A DNA stretch of 48,527 nt, from the NCBI GenBank assembly GCA_036511595.1, contig DATCBY010000082.1, forward strand, positions 1 through 48,527. The letters run 5' to 3'. Under the pieces are notes generated by a model. It saw only the letters and a program-made list of their open reading frames with translations. It searched no databases and was not told where the DNA came from. Below, piece after piece: positions 17,643 to 27,200 of the stretch. The position numbers and the translations under genes are program-made. Source of the stretch: DASZQY01 sp036511595. GTDB taxonomy: Bacteria; Pseudomonadota; Alphaproteobacteria; Rhizobiales; Kaistiaceae. Within the stretch, counting starts at the first letter, position 1; each line of letters begins with the position of its first letter.

Positions 17643-19010
17643 ATGCCGAAGCGATCCTGCCTTGCCATTATTCTGGCTGCCGGCGAGGGCACCCGCATGA
17701 AATCGGCCACGCCGAAAGTGCTGCACAAGGTCGGCGGCCTGCCGATGCTGGGGCACGTGCTGAAGGCGGCCGCCGGCGGCGGGGCGACGGAGGTCGCCGT
17801 GGTAATCGGGCCGAAGGCGGACGCGGTCGCGCTATTCGTCCAGACCGCCGCGCCGCATGCCACCCTGCACGAACAGCGCGAACGGCTGGGCACCGGCCAT
17901 GCCGTGCTGGCTGCCAAGGCCGCCATCGCGAAGGGCGCCGAGGACGTGCTGGTGCTCTTCGGTGACGCGCCGCTGGTGACGCCTGCCACGCTGGTGCGGG
18001 CGCGCAAGGCGCTGGCCGGCGGCGCCGACATGGCGGTGGTCGGTTTCCGCACACAAAGCCCGACGGGCTACGGGCGGCTGATCGAGGAAAAGGGGCGCCT
18101 CGTCGCCATCGTCGAGGAAAAGGATGCTACCGCCGAACAGAAGCGCATCGGCTTCGTCAACGCCGGAATAATCGCGTTCCGCAGCGAAGGACTGCTGCCG
18201 CTCCTGAAGAAGATCGGCAACCAGAACGCCAGGGGCGAGTACTACCTGACCGACGCGGTCGCGCTCGCCGGCGCCGCCAGGCGGAAAGTCGTGACGGTCG
18301 AGGCCGATGAGCATGAGGCGGCGGGCGTGAACGACCGCATGCAGCTTTCCCACGCCGAGGGCCTGTTCCAGAAGGCGATGCGCGAGACGGCGATGGAGGA
18401 AGGCGCGACCATGACGGCGCCGTCGACGGTCTGGTTCAGCTACGATACCCAGATCGGCAAGGACGTGACTATCGAGCCAAACGTGTTCTTCGGGCCGGGC
18501 GTCACGGTCGGCGACAATGTCGTCATCCGCGCCAACTCGCATATCGAGGGCGCCCGTATTTCATCGGGCGCCACCATCGGCCCGTTCGCGCGGTTGCGCC
18601 CCGGCGCACTCATCGGCGAGCGCGTCCACATCGGCAATTTCGTCGAGGTGAAGAACGCCAAGATCGACGAGGGCGCCAAGGTCAATCACCTGACCTACAT
18701 CGGCGACGCACAGGTGGGAGCCGCGGCCAACATCGGCGCGGGCACCATCACCTGCAATTACGACGGCTTCGACAAGCACTGGACCAAGATCGGCGCCGGC
18801 GCCTTCATCGGCTCCAACTCGGCGCTGGTGGCGCCGGTGACCATCGGCGCCGGCGCCAACGTCGCCGCCGGCAGCGTCATCACCCATGACGTGGCGGACG
18901 ATGCGCTGGCGGTTGCGCGGGCGCGCCAGGAGGACAAGCCGGGCTGGGCGAAGAAATACCGCGAGCGGCGCGTGCAGGAGAAGGCCGCTTCAAGGCCAAA
19001 GGCTAAATAG
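17643..19010 (+). CDS. glmU: Bifunctional N-acetylglucosamine-1-phosphate uridyltransferase / glucosamine-1-phosphate acetyltransferase
   Basis: Makes UDP-GlcNAc for peptidoglycan and LPS: acetylates GlcN-1-P, then couples it to UTP. Product of 455 aa. The pyrophosphorylase domain begins LAIILAAGEGTRMKS and includes LGTGHAV and GDAPLV. The C-terminal left-handed beta-helix has the hexapeptide run (IGPFARLRPG, IGNFVEVKNA, NHLTYIGDA, IGAGTITCNYDG) that carries acetyl-CoA. GAGGGG sits just before ATG 17643. glmS follows 107 nt downstream, so two consecutive steps of amino-sugar synthesis are linked. Confidence 0.97.
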   Translation: MPKRSCLAIILAAGEGTRMKSATPKVLHKVGGLPMLGHVLKAAAGGGATEVAVVIGPKADAVALFVQTAAPHATLHEQRERLGTGHAVLAAKAAIAKGAEDVLVLFGDAPLVTPATLVRARKALAGGADMAVVGFRTQSPTGYGRLIEEKGRLVAIVEEKDATAEQKRIGFVNAGIIAFRSEGLLPLLKKIGNQNARGEYYLTDAVALAGAARRKVVTVEADEHEAAGVNDRMQLSHAEGLFQKAMRETAMEEGATMTAPSTVWFSYDTQIGKDVTIEPNVFFGPGVTVGDNVVIRANSHIEGARISSGATIGPFARLRPGALIGERVHIGNFVEVKNAKIDEGAKVNHLTYIGDAQVGAAANIGAGTITCNYDGFDKHWTKIGAGAFIGSNSALVAPVTIGAGANVAAGSVITHDVADDALAVARARQEDKPGWAKKYRERRVQEKAASRPKAK

Positions 19011-19030
19011 GCGGGCGTTAATCCGCCTAT
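19007..19030 (+). other. Hairpin overlapping the glmU stop codon
   Basis: ATAGGCGG (19007-19014) and CCGCCTAT (19023-19030) are perfect 8-bp inverted repeats with an 8-nt loop, and the left arm includes the TAG stop. There is no T tract, so it is a weak terminator at best or an mRNA-processing structure between glmU and glmS. A CTATAT at 19076-19081 further on looks like a -10 element for glmS, without a clear -35. Confidence 0.5.
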
Positions 19031-19117
19031 CAACCACGTCATATGAATTGACTTTCCGCGACGAAAACACGCGGGCTATATGCGTGGCGCGCGGACCCTC
19101 GGGAGTTAACGACACGA

Positions 19118-20944
19118 ATGTGCGGGATCGTCGGTATCCTCGGCCAGACACCAGTGGCGCCGCTTCTGGTCGATGCGCTGAAGCGGCTCGAATATCGCGG
19201 CTATGACTCGGCCGGCGTGGCGACACTGGAAGGCGGCCACCTGACGCGCCGTCGCGCCGAAGGCAAGCTGAAGAATCTTGAAGCGAAGCTGGCCAGCGCG
19301 CCTCTGTCGGGTCACGCCGGCATCGGCCACACGCGCTGGGCGACGCACGGCGCGCCGACCGAGCGCAACGCGCACCCGCACTCGACCAAGCGGCTGGCGC
19401 TCGTCCACAACGGCATCATCGAGAATTTCCGCGAGCTGAAGGACGAGCTGATCGCCGCGGGCGTCAGGTTCGAAACCGACACCGATACCGAGGTGATCGC
19501 GCAGCTCATCGAGCAGCAGCTCGACGAGGGCCTGTTCCCGAAAGAGGCGGTCGGCGTCGTGCTCCGCCGCCTGACCGGTGCGTTCTCGCTGGCGATCATC
19601 TTCGAGGGCGAGGACAACCTGATGATTGGCGCCCGCCAGGGCGCGCCGCTCGCCATCGGCTACGGCCGTGACGAGATGTTCTTCGGCTCCGACGCCATCG
19701 CGCTGGCGCCGTTCACCGACCGGGTGACCTATCTGGAAGACGGCGACTGGGCGGTCCTGACCCGCGCCGGCGCCACGATCTACGACGAGGGCGGCAATCT
19801 CGTCGAACGGCCGATGGTCCACACGGTCGCGTCCAGTCTGATGGTCGACCGCGGCAACTATCGCCACTTCATGGCGAAGGAGATCCATGAGCAGCCCGAA
19901 GTGGTCGGGCACACGCTCTCGCACTACCTCGATTTCGCCGCCGCGCGCACCGCTCTGCCGAAGAACGCCGCCATAGACTTCGCCGCGCTCGATCGGCTGT
20001 CGATCACCGCCTGCGGCACTGCGTTCTACGCCGGACTGGTGGCGAAGTACTGGTTCGAGCGTTACGCGCGCCTGCCGGTCGATATCGATATCGCCTCGGA
20101 GTTCCGTTATCGCGAGCAGCCGCTGACGCCGAGGGGGCTGTCGATCGTGGTGTCGCAGTCGGGCGAGACGGCCGACACGCTGGCCTCGCTGCGCTACGCC
20201 AAACGCCAGGGTCAGAAGGTCGCGGCCATCGTCAACGTCCAGGAATCGACCATCGGACGCGAGGCGGATTTCATCCTGCCGACGCTCGCCGGTCCTGAGG
20301 TGGGCGTTGCCTCGACCAAGGCGTTCACCTCGCAGCTGGCCGTGCTGGCTTCGCTGGCGATCGCCGCGGGTCGCGCGCGTGGAAACCTGAGCGAGACCGA
20401 TGAGGCGAAGCTCGTGCATGGGCTTTCCGAGGCGCCGCGGCTGATGAGCGAGACTCTCCGGCTGGAGCCGAAGATCGAAGCGCTGGCGCGCGAGATCGCG
20501 CACGCCAAGGACATCCTCTACCTCGGGCGCGGTACGAGTTACCCGATCGCACTGGAAGGCGCGCTCAAGCTGAAGGAGATTTCCTACATTCACGCCGAGG
20601 GATATGCCGCCGGCGAACTGAAGCACGGGCCGATCGCGCTGATCGACGAGGAAATGCCGGTGGTGGTCATCGCGCCGTTCGATCACATTTTCGAGAAGAC
20701 GGTATCGAACATGCAGGAAGCTGCGGCGCGCGGCGGCCGCATCATTCTGATCACCGACCGCAAGGGCGAGGCGGCGGCGTCGATCAAGGCGATGGAAACA
20801 TTGATCCTGCCGGAAATGCCCGCGGCGATCACGCCGCTGGTCTATGCGCTGCCGGTGCAACTGCTCGCCTACCACGCTGCCGTTTTTCTAGGCACTGACG
20901 TCGATCAGCCGCGCAACCTGGCAAAATCGGTCACCGTCGAGTGA
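19118..20944 (+). CDS. glmS: Glutamine--fructose-6-phosphate aminotransferase (isomerizing)
   Basis: Forms glucosamine-6-phosphate from fructose-6-phosphate and glutamine, the entry step to UDP-GlcNAc. Product of 608 aa. The nucleophile is Cys2 (MCGIVGILG), exposed after Met removal. The glutaminase domain carries GHTRWATHG and HNGIIENF. Two SIS sugar-isomerase domains follow, with ACGTAFYAG, SQSGETADT and STKAFTSQ, then EGAYxAGELKHGPIALID-like residues and the closing PRNLAKSVTVE. No glmS ribozyme-like leader is apparent, as expected outside Firmicutes. GGGAGTTAACGACACGA precedes ATG. Confidence 0.97.
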   Translation: MCGIVGILGQTPVAPLLVDALKRLEYRGYDSAGVATLEGGHLTRRRAEGKLKNLEAKLASAPLSGHAGIGHTRWATHGAPTERNAHPHSTKRLALVHNGIIENFRELKDELIAAGVRFETDTDTEVIAQLIEQQLDEGLFPKEAVGVVLRRLTGAFSLAIIFEGEDNLMIGARQGAPLAIGYGRDEMFFGSDAIALAPFTDRVTYLEDGDWAVLTRAGATIYDEGGNLVERPMVHTVASSLMVDRGNYRHFMAKEIHEQPEVVGHTLSHYLDFAAARTALPKNAAIDFAALDRLSITACGTAFYAGLVAKYWFERYARLPVDIDIASEFRYREQPLTPRGLSIVVSQSGETADTLASLRYAKRQGQKVAAIVNVQESTIGREADFILPTLAGPEVGVASTKAFTSQLAVLASLAIAAGRARGNLSETDEAKLVHGLSEAPRLMSETLRLEPKIEALAREIAHAKDILYLGRGTSYPIALEGALKLKEISYIHAEGYAAGELKHGPIALIDEEMPVVVIAPFDHIFEKTVSNMQEAAARGGRIILITDRKGEAAASIKAMETLILPEMPAAITPLVYALPVQLLAYHAAVFLGTDVDQPRNLAKSVTVE

Positions 20945-21028
20945 GACGGTCGCACGGCAACTCATTCTCTGGCATGATGATTGCCGAGGGGTTCTGGTGG
21001 GCGTCATTCGCCATAGAGGTGAGCGGCG

Positions 21029-21787
21029 ATGGAACCAACGGACGAACCTAAAGACGACGCGGGCGGGCCGAATCTCGGTGAGATTCTGCTGCCGCCTGAA
21101 CCGATGCGCGCTCGCTCGCGCACGATGGCGCGCCTGCGCGGCTATTTCCTGACCGGCATCGTGATTGCCGCGCCCCTCTTCCTGACGATCACCATTACCT
21201 GGTGGTTCGTCCAGTGGATCGACAACCTCGTCGATCCGTTCATCCCGCCGTTCTACCGGCCCGACAGCTACCTGCGGTTCTCGATACCGGGCTTCGGTCT
21301 GGTCGTGGCGCTGGTCTTCATCACGCTGCTGGGCTTCCTGACGCGCAACTACGTCGGGCGCCGCATGGTCCAACTCGGCGAGGACCTGCTCGGCCGCATG
21401 CCGATCGTCCGCGGTCTTTACCGCGGCCTGAAGCAGATGTTCGAGACCGTCATCGCGACGCGGGCCAACGCTTTCAAGACCGTCGGCCTGATCGAATATC
21501 CGCGCAAGGGCACGTGGGCGATCGTATTTCTTGCCGGCGACACGCGCGGCGAGATCGAGCACCGCGTCAACGACACGATCTCGGTCTTCCTGCCGACGAC
21601 CCCCAATCCGACGTCGGGCTTCCTGCTCTTCGTCAAGCGGAACGAGGTGACCATCCTCGACATGACGCTGGAGGAAGCGGCGAAGCTGGTCATCTCGGCA
21701 GGACTGTTGACGCCTGAGTATTCGCCGGCAACCGCCAAGCGGCGACCGCGCCCGGTCAGCGACGTCAACCTGCCCGGAGCAGCCTGA
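21029..21787 (+). CDS. DUF502 integral membrane protein
   Basis: Product of 252 aa. A polar N-terminus of about 35 residues is followed by a hydrophobic segment (YFLTGIVIAAPLFLTITITWW), then VDPFIPP, a second hydrophobic stretch (GFGLVVALVFITLLGFLTRNYVGRR), and a soluble part with RMPIVRGLYRGLKQMFETV and PTTPNPTSGFLLFV. These are DUF502 hallmarks. Plant relatives (COV proteins) affect vascular patterning; the bacterial role is unknown. AGAGGTGAGCGG precedes ATG 21029. The 3' end overlaps the recG 3' end by 23 nt in convergent orientation. Confidence 0.9.
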   Translation: MEPTDEPKDDAGGPNLGEILLPPEPMRARSRTMARLRGYFLTGIVIAAPLFLTITITWWFVQWIDNLVDPFIPPFYRPDSYLRFSIPGFGLVVALVFITLLGFLTRNYVGRRMVQLGEDLLGRMPIVRGLYRGLKQMFETVIATRANAFKTVGLIEYPRKGTWAIVFLAGDTRGEIEHRVNDTISVFLPTTPNPTSGFLLFVKRNEVTILDMTLEEAAKLVISAGLLTPEYSPATAKRRPRPVSDVNLPGAA

Positions 21788-23870
21788 TCGCCTCGTCGCG
21801 GCCGAAGAGATAGAGCAGCATCCGCAGGGCCTCGCCGCGCGTCGTCGTCAGGTTTGGATCGGTGGCGACGACCAGCCGGGCGTCGTCGCGGGCGAGTTCC
21901 ATCAGGTCGGCGTGGCGGGTGAGATCGGCGATCCGGAAGCCCGGCATGCCCGACTGGCGGGTGCCGAGGATTTCGCCGCCACCGCGCAGCTTCAGGTCTT
22001 CCTCGGCGATGCGGAAGCCATCGTTGGTCTCGCGCATGATGGCGAGGCGGTCGCGGGCGATCGGGCCGAGCGGCGGCTTGTAAAGCAGCAGGCAGACCGA
22101 TGGCCGGTCGCTGCGCCCGACGCGCCCGCGCAACTGATGCAGTTGTGCCAGGCCAAAACGCTCGGCGTGCTCGATTACAATGATGGTGGCATCGCTGACA
22201 TCGACGCCGACTTCCACCACCGTGGTCGCCACCAGCACGCGGACATCTCCGGCGACGAAGCGGGCCATAACCGCATCGCGCTCCGCGGGCTTCATGCGGC
22301 CGTGAACGAGGCCGACGACCGGGCCGAGCTCCTCGGTAAGCATGGAGAAGCGTTCCTCGGCGGCGGCCACGTCGAGGAGTTCGGACTCCTCGACAAGTGG
22401 ACACACCCAGTAGGCTTTGGCGCCGTCGGCAATCGCGTCGCGCACGCGGGCAACAACTTCTTCCAGCCGATCGAGCGGTATGGCGCGCGTATCAATCGGC
22501 CGGCGGCCGGCGGGCTTCTCGGTCAGCCGCGAGACGTCCATGTCGCCGTAGTAGGTGAGCACGAGGGTGCGCGGGATGGGCGTGGCCGTCATCACCAGCA
22601 CGTCGGTGGCGCCACCTTTCGCGGTCAGCGCGAGGCGCTGGTGAACGCCGAAACGATGCTGCTCGTCGACGACCACCAGCGCGAGATCGCGGAAATCGAC
22701 GCCGGCCTGGAAGAGCGCATGGGTGCCGAGCAGGAGATCGATCGAACCGTCGGCCAGCCCGGCGACGATCGTGTCGCGCTCCTTGCCGCGCTCGCGGCCG
22801 GTCAGCACCGCCATGCGGACTCCCGCGGCTTCGGCCAGCGGCTGGATGGTGCGGGCGTGCTGGCGGGCCAGCAATTCGGTCGGTGCCATGATCGCGGCCT
22901 GAGCGCCGGCTTCAATGACATTGGCGGCGGCCAGCAGCGCCACCACGGTCTTGCCGGAGCCGACGTCGCCCTGCAGCAGGCGCAGCATGCGCTCGGGCTG
23001 GCCGATATCCGCCTCGATGTCGGCCAGCGCGGCGGTCTGGCTTTGGGTCAGCGTGAAGGGCAGGGCGGCGAGAAGCTTCGCGCGGATGCGTCCGTCGCCG
23101 CGCCGCGCCTGCCCGATCGAGCGGCGCTGGTGCTCGCGCATCAGCGACAGCGCGAGCTGGCGCGCCAGCAGTTCGTCGTAGGCGAGGCGGGCGACATGCG
23201 GGGCCTCTTCCTCGAATTCCGCCGGGCTCTCGGGATGATGGATACGGACCAGAGCGGCCGCGAACGTCGGCCAGCCGCGCTCCTCCGTCAGGGCGGCGTC
23301 AAGCCATTCCGGCAACTCGGGCAGGTGCGCGAGGGCGTCGCTGATGGCCTTCGCCAGCGTTTTGCGCGACAGGTTGGCGGTCATCGGATAGACCGGCTCG
23401 ATCAGGGGCAGGCTGCCGAAATCCTCCTCGGCCACGATGTAGTCCGGGTGAACCATCGTCGGGCGGCCGTTGAACCACTCGACCGCGCCACTGACGTAGC
23501 GCGTGGCGCCGACTGGCAGCGTCTTTTCCAGCCAATCGCCCTTAACATGGAAGAACACAAGGCCGATCTCGCCGGTGTCGTCATGGGCGAAGACGCGCCA
23601 GGGAATGCGCTTGTTGCCCCGCGGCGGAGCGGCGTGTCGATCAACCCGCACTTTCAGCGTGACGATGGTGCCTTCGGCAGAGGCGGCGATTCCCGGCTGG
23701 CGGCTGCGGTCGATGACTCCGATGGGTAGGTGGAAAAGTAGATCGACAACCCTCGCCTCGGCCCCCTCCGGCGCATCGAGCAGGCGGCCGAGCGTCTCGC
23801 CAAGCTTCGGCCCAATGCCGGCGAGGCTCGTGACCGGGCGGAAGGGCGGGTTGAGAAGATCGGGGCGCAT
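21765..23870 (-). CDS. recG: ATP-dependent DNA helicase RecG
   Basis: Branch-migration helicase that remodels stalled forks and Holliday junctions. Product of 701 aa. The N-terminal wedge/OB domain (about 1-200) includes HLPIGVIDRS and VKGDWLEKTLPVG. Helicase motif I is GDVGSGKT at 301-308, motif II DEQH at 402-405, motif III TATPIPRT. In the second RecA domain VEVGVDVSDATIIVIEHAERFGLAQLHQLRGRVGRS gives motifs V and VI. The C-terminal FRIAEEDLKLRGGGEILGTRQSG is typical. There is no visible ribosome site; instead a hairpin touches the start codon. It is divergent from sdhE-mfd. Confidence 0.97.
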   Translation of the reverse strand: MRPDLLNPPFRPVTSLAGIGPKLGETLGRLLDAPEGAEARVVDLLFHLPIGVIDRSRQPGIAASAEGTIVTLKVRVDRHAAPPRGNKRIPWRVFAHDDTGEIGLVFFHVKGDWLEKTLPVGATRYVSGAVEWFNGRPTMVHPDYIVAEEDFGSLPLIEPVYPMTANLSRKTLAKAISDALAHLPELPEWLDAALTEERGWPTFAAALVRIHHPESPAEFEEEAPHVARLAYDELLARQLALSLMREHQRRSIGQARRGDGRIRAKLLAALPFTLTQSQTAALADIEADIGQPERMLRLLQGDVGSGKTVVALLAAANVIEAGAQAAIMAPTELLARQHARTIQPLAEAAGVRMAVLTGRERGKERDTIVAGLADGSIDLLLGTHALFQAGVDFRDLALVVVDEQHRFGVHQRLALTAKGGATDVLVMTATPIPRTLVLTYYGDMDVSRLTEKPAGRRPIDTRAIPLDRLEEVVARVRDAIADGAKAYWVCPLVEESELLDVAAAEERFSMLTEELGPVVGLVHGRMKPAERDAVMARFVAGDVRVLVATTVVEVGVDVSDATIIVIEHAERFGLAQLHQLRGRVGRSDRPSVCLLLYKPPLGPIARDRLAIMRETNDGFRIAEEDLKLRGGGEILGTRQSGMPGFRIADLTRHADLMELARDDARLVVATDPNLTTTRGEALRMLLYLFGRDEAIRLLRAG

Positions 23871-23890
23871 CGTGCTGATTTTCTAGCACG
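23871..23890 (-). promoter_or_regulatory. Leader hairpin abutting the recG start codon
   Basis: CGTGCT (23871-23876) and AGCACG (23885-23890) form a perfect 6-bp stem with an 8-nt A/T-rich loop. On the minus strand the stem ends exactly at the A of the recG ATG, where a ribosome site would normally be. It could hold back translation or be a regulator-binding palindrome. Confidence 0.45.
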
Positions 23891-23933
23891 GCTTCCACGC
23901 GGCCTCACCGGGCGAACATTTCCGCTGGCGCAC

Positions 23934-23961
23934 CTGACAAACCCTTGTCGCATCGCTATAT
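23934..23961 (+). promoter_or_regulatory. Probable housekeeping promoter for sdhE-mfd
   Basis: CTGACA at 23934-23939 and CTATAT at 23956-23961 are separated by 16 nt. They match the alphaproteobacterial sigma-70 pattern TTGAC-N16/18-CTATAT closely. Transcription would start near 23968, about 57 nt before sdhE. Confidence 0.55.
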
Positions 23962-24024
23962 CAGCGGCCGGAAGCGACGCGCCGGATTCGGCACGGCGCC
24001 GGTTTTCTATTGGGATTGCGGTTG

Positions 24025-24294
24025 ATGGGCGGTGGCCACGATGGGGCGGATGCGGTGCGGCGGCGGCGGTTGACCTTCCGCGCCTGGCATCGCGGTATGC
24101 GCGAGGTCGATCTGCTGCTCGGCCGGTTCGCCGACGCTTCCGTGCCGGGCATGGACGAGGACGGGCTGGTGGCTTTCGAGGCGTTGCTCGATCTGCCCGA
24201 CCCGGAAATCCTGTCGTGGCTGACCGGGGAGGCGCCTGTCCCGCCGGAGCACGACTCGCGGTTCGTGCGGCAGCTATTGGCGTTTCACGGATGA
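24025..24294 (+). CDS. sdhE: Succinate dehydrogenase flavin-assembly factor SdhE (DUF339)
   Basis: Small cytosolic protein that helps attach FAD covalently to the SdhA subunit of succinate dehydrogenase. Product of 89 aa. The signature FRAWHRGMREVDLLLGRFAD contains the RGxxE motif (R-G-M-R-E) needed for flavinylation, followed by FEALLDLPDPEILSWLTGE, another family hallmark. ATG 24025 is preferred to TTG 24010, though the ribosome site is poor for both. The stop overlaps the mfd start in ATGA, so the two are probably translationally coupled. Pairing sdhE with mfd opposite recG is familiar in Hyphomicrobiales. Confidence 0.92.
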   Translation: MGGGHDGADAVRRRRLTFRAWHRGMREVDLLLGRFADASVPGMDEDGLVAFEALLDLPDPEILSWLTGEAPVPPEHDSRFVRQLLAFHG

Positions 24295-27200
24295 GCGCGG
24301 CGTATCTCACGGTCGAGCAGCGCGCCTTGCAGGCGGCGCTGGCGCGCGGACGGGCGCTGACGCTGGCCGCCGTGCCGGACGGCCTTGTCGGCAAGACGCT
24401 GGCGGATGGGCTCAAGGCGAGCGCCGCCGATCGGCTGCTCTTCGTCGCCCGCGACGGCCAGCGGTTGGCGGAGGTATCGCGGGCGCTGGCTTTCTTCGCC
24501 CCGGACATCGAGGCGTTGGAGTTTCCGGCGTGGGACTGCCTGCCCTACGACCGCGTTTCGCCCCACGTCAGCGTTGTCGCGGCGCGCATGGCGACGCTGG
24601 CGCGCCTTTCAGCCCCGAAGGGCAAACCGACCATCGTGCTGACGACGGTTAACGCGGCGCTGCAACGCGTGCCCGAGCGAAAGCTGGTGGCGCAGGGCGC
24701 GGTATCAGCGGTGGTCGGCGGCGACGTCGCCATGGATGATTTGACGGCGTGGCTGGAGACGAACGGCTTCCTGCGCAGCCCGACCGTGCGCGAACCCGGC
24801 GAGTATGCGGTGCGCGGCGGCATCCTCGATCTCTACGCCGCCGGCTGGCCGGAACCCGTGCGCCTGGATTTCTTCGGCAACACGCTGGAATCGATCCGCA
24901 CTTTCGAGGCCGAGACCCAGCGCACCATCGAGAAACGCACCCGCATCGACCTGGTGCCGGTTAGCGAGATGGTACTGACGCCCGAAACGATCGGCCGCTT
25001 CCGCGAGCGCTACGTCGCCATATTCGGCGTCGCCGACCGCGAGGACCAGCTCTACCACGCAGTCAGCGAGGGCCGGCGTTACGTCGGCATGGAACACTGG
25101 CTGCCGCTGTTCGCGGATAAGCTGGAGACGCTGTTCGATCACGTCGGCGCGGCGCCGGTGATGCTCGACCATCTGGTCGAGGAGGCGATCGGCGAGCGGC
25201 TGGAGCAGATCGCCGACCACTATCAGGCCCGCCGTCATGCGCAGGAAACGGGCATGGCTGGCGGCGGCGCGCCATACAAGCCGCTTGCGCCGGAACAGCT
25301 TTATCTGACGCAACCGGAATGGGATTCGTTTCTCGCCAAACGCCAGACCGGGCGGATAACGCCGTTTGCCCAGCCGGAGGGGGCAGGCGTCATCGACATC
25401 GGCGGCCGGGCGAGCCGGACCTTCGCGGCGGAGCGGGCCGACGAGAAGGCGAACGTGTTCGATGCGGTGATTACGCACGCCCGTGCGCTGATCGCGGCGC
25501 GCAAGCGTGTGGTCGTCGCGTGCTGGAGCGAGGGTTCGCGCGACCGGATGGGACAGGTACTGGTCGACCACGGGCTGACGCGTCTCAAACCGGTCGGCGG
25601 CTGGCCGGAGGCGGCCGGCCTGGAACCGGACTTCGTTAGTCTCGGGATCATCGGGCTGGAGGCCGGGTTCGAGACGGCGACGCTTGCCGTCATCGGCGAG
25701 CAGGACATCCTCGGCGACCGGCTGGTGCGGCCGCACGCCAGGCGGCGGGCGTCGAACTACCTCGCCGACGTAACGGCGCTCGCCGAGGGCGATCTCGTCG
25801 TCCACATCGACCACGGCATCGCCCGCTTCAACGGACTGAAGACCATCGAGGCGCTCGGCGCGCCCCACGATTGCCTCGAGCTGCTCTACGCCGGTGGCGA
25901 CCGCGTCTATCTACCGGTCGAGAACATCGAACTGCTGTCGCGCTACGGCTCGGAGGATACCGGCGTCCAGCTCGACAAGCTGGGCGGCGTCGCCTGGCAG
26001 TCGCGCAAGGCACGGATGAAAAAGCGCATCCGCGAGATGGCGGCGGCGCTGATCAAGGTGGCGGCGGCGCGGGTGACCAGGAGCGCGCCGGTATTGACGC
26101 CGACCGAGGGCGCCTATGACGAGTTTGCCGCCCGTTTCCCCTACGAGGAAACCGAGGACCAGCAGACGGCCATCGACACCACGTTAGGCGATCTGGCCGC
26201 CGGGCGGCCGATGGACCGGCTGATCTGCGGCGACGTCGGCTTCGGCAAGACCGAGGTGGCGTTGCGCGCCGCGTTCGTGGCGGTTATGGGCGGCAAGCAA
26301 GTGGCGGTGGTCGTGCCGACGACGCTGCTGGCGCGACAGCACTTCAAGACGTTCTCAACTCGCTTCGCCGGCCTGCCGGTGAAGGTGGCGCAAGCTTCCC
26401 GGCTCGTCGGCACGAAGGATCTGGCGGCCGCCAAGGCGGGCATCACAGACGGGAAGGTAGACATCATCGTCGGCACCCATGCGCTGCTCGTCAAGGGCAT
26501 CGCGTTCCGCGATCTGGGTCTTCTTGTCGTCGACGAGGAGCAGCACTTCGGCGTCAAGCACAAGGAACGGCTGAAGGAGCTGAAGGCCGATGTGCATGTC
26601 CTCACGTTGTCGGCAACGCCGATCCCGCGCACCCTGCAACTGGCGCTGACCGGCGTCCGCGAATTATCGCTGATCACGACGCCGCCGATCGACCGGCTCG
26701 CGGTGCGTACATTTATTTCGCCATTCGACGGGGTGGTGGTGCGCGAGGCGTTGCTGCGCGAACGCTATCGCGGCGGCCAGAGCTTCTATGTGTGCCCGCG
26801 CATCAGCGACCTCGGCGAGAGGCGCGCGTTCCTCGCCGAGCATGTGCCCGAGGTGAAGGTCGGCGTCGCCAATGGCCAGATGGCGGCTGGCGAACTGGAA
26901 GACATCATGACCGCCTTCTACGACGGCGCGTACGACGTGCTGCTGTCGACCTCGATCGTGGAATCCGGCCTCGACATCCCGACCGCCAACACGTTGATCG
27001 TCCACCGCGCCGAGATGTTCGGGCTGGCGCAGCTTTACCAGTTGCGCGGCCGGGTCGGGCGCTCGAAGCAGCGTGCCTACGCGCTGTTCACGGTGCCGTC
27101 GGATCGCACGCTGACGGGCACGGCGGAACGGCGGCTGAAAGTGCTGCAGTCGCTCGACACGCTGGGCGCCGGCTTCCAGTTGGCCAGCCACGACCTCGAT

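Noticed and set aside
16614..17756. N-terminal extension making the eRF1-like gene a 510-aa protein
   Set aside because: The extra part is antisense to ccdA; ATG 16613 has GAGGAG in the right place and homology begins there.
19048..19081. TTGACT (19048-19053) with CTATAT (19076-19081) as the glmS promoter
   Set aside because: Each box is good but the spacer is 22 nt, too long for a sigma-70 promoter; only the -10-like element is mentioned.
19106..20875. 589-codon minus-strand frame opposite glmS
   Set aside because: Shadow of a fully canonical glmS.
21912..23729. 605-codon plus-strand frame opposite recG
   Set aside because: Mirror translation of recG (all recG motifs are on the minus strand); composition is that of a shadow frame.
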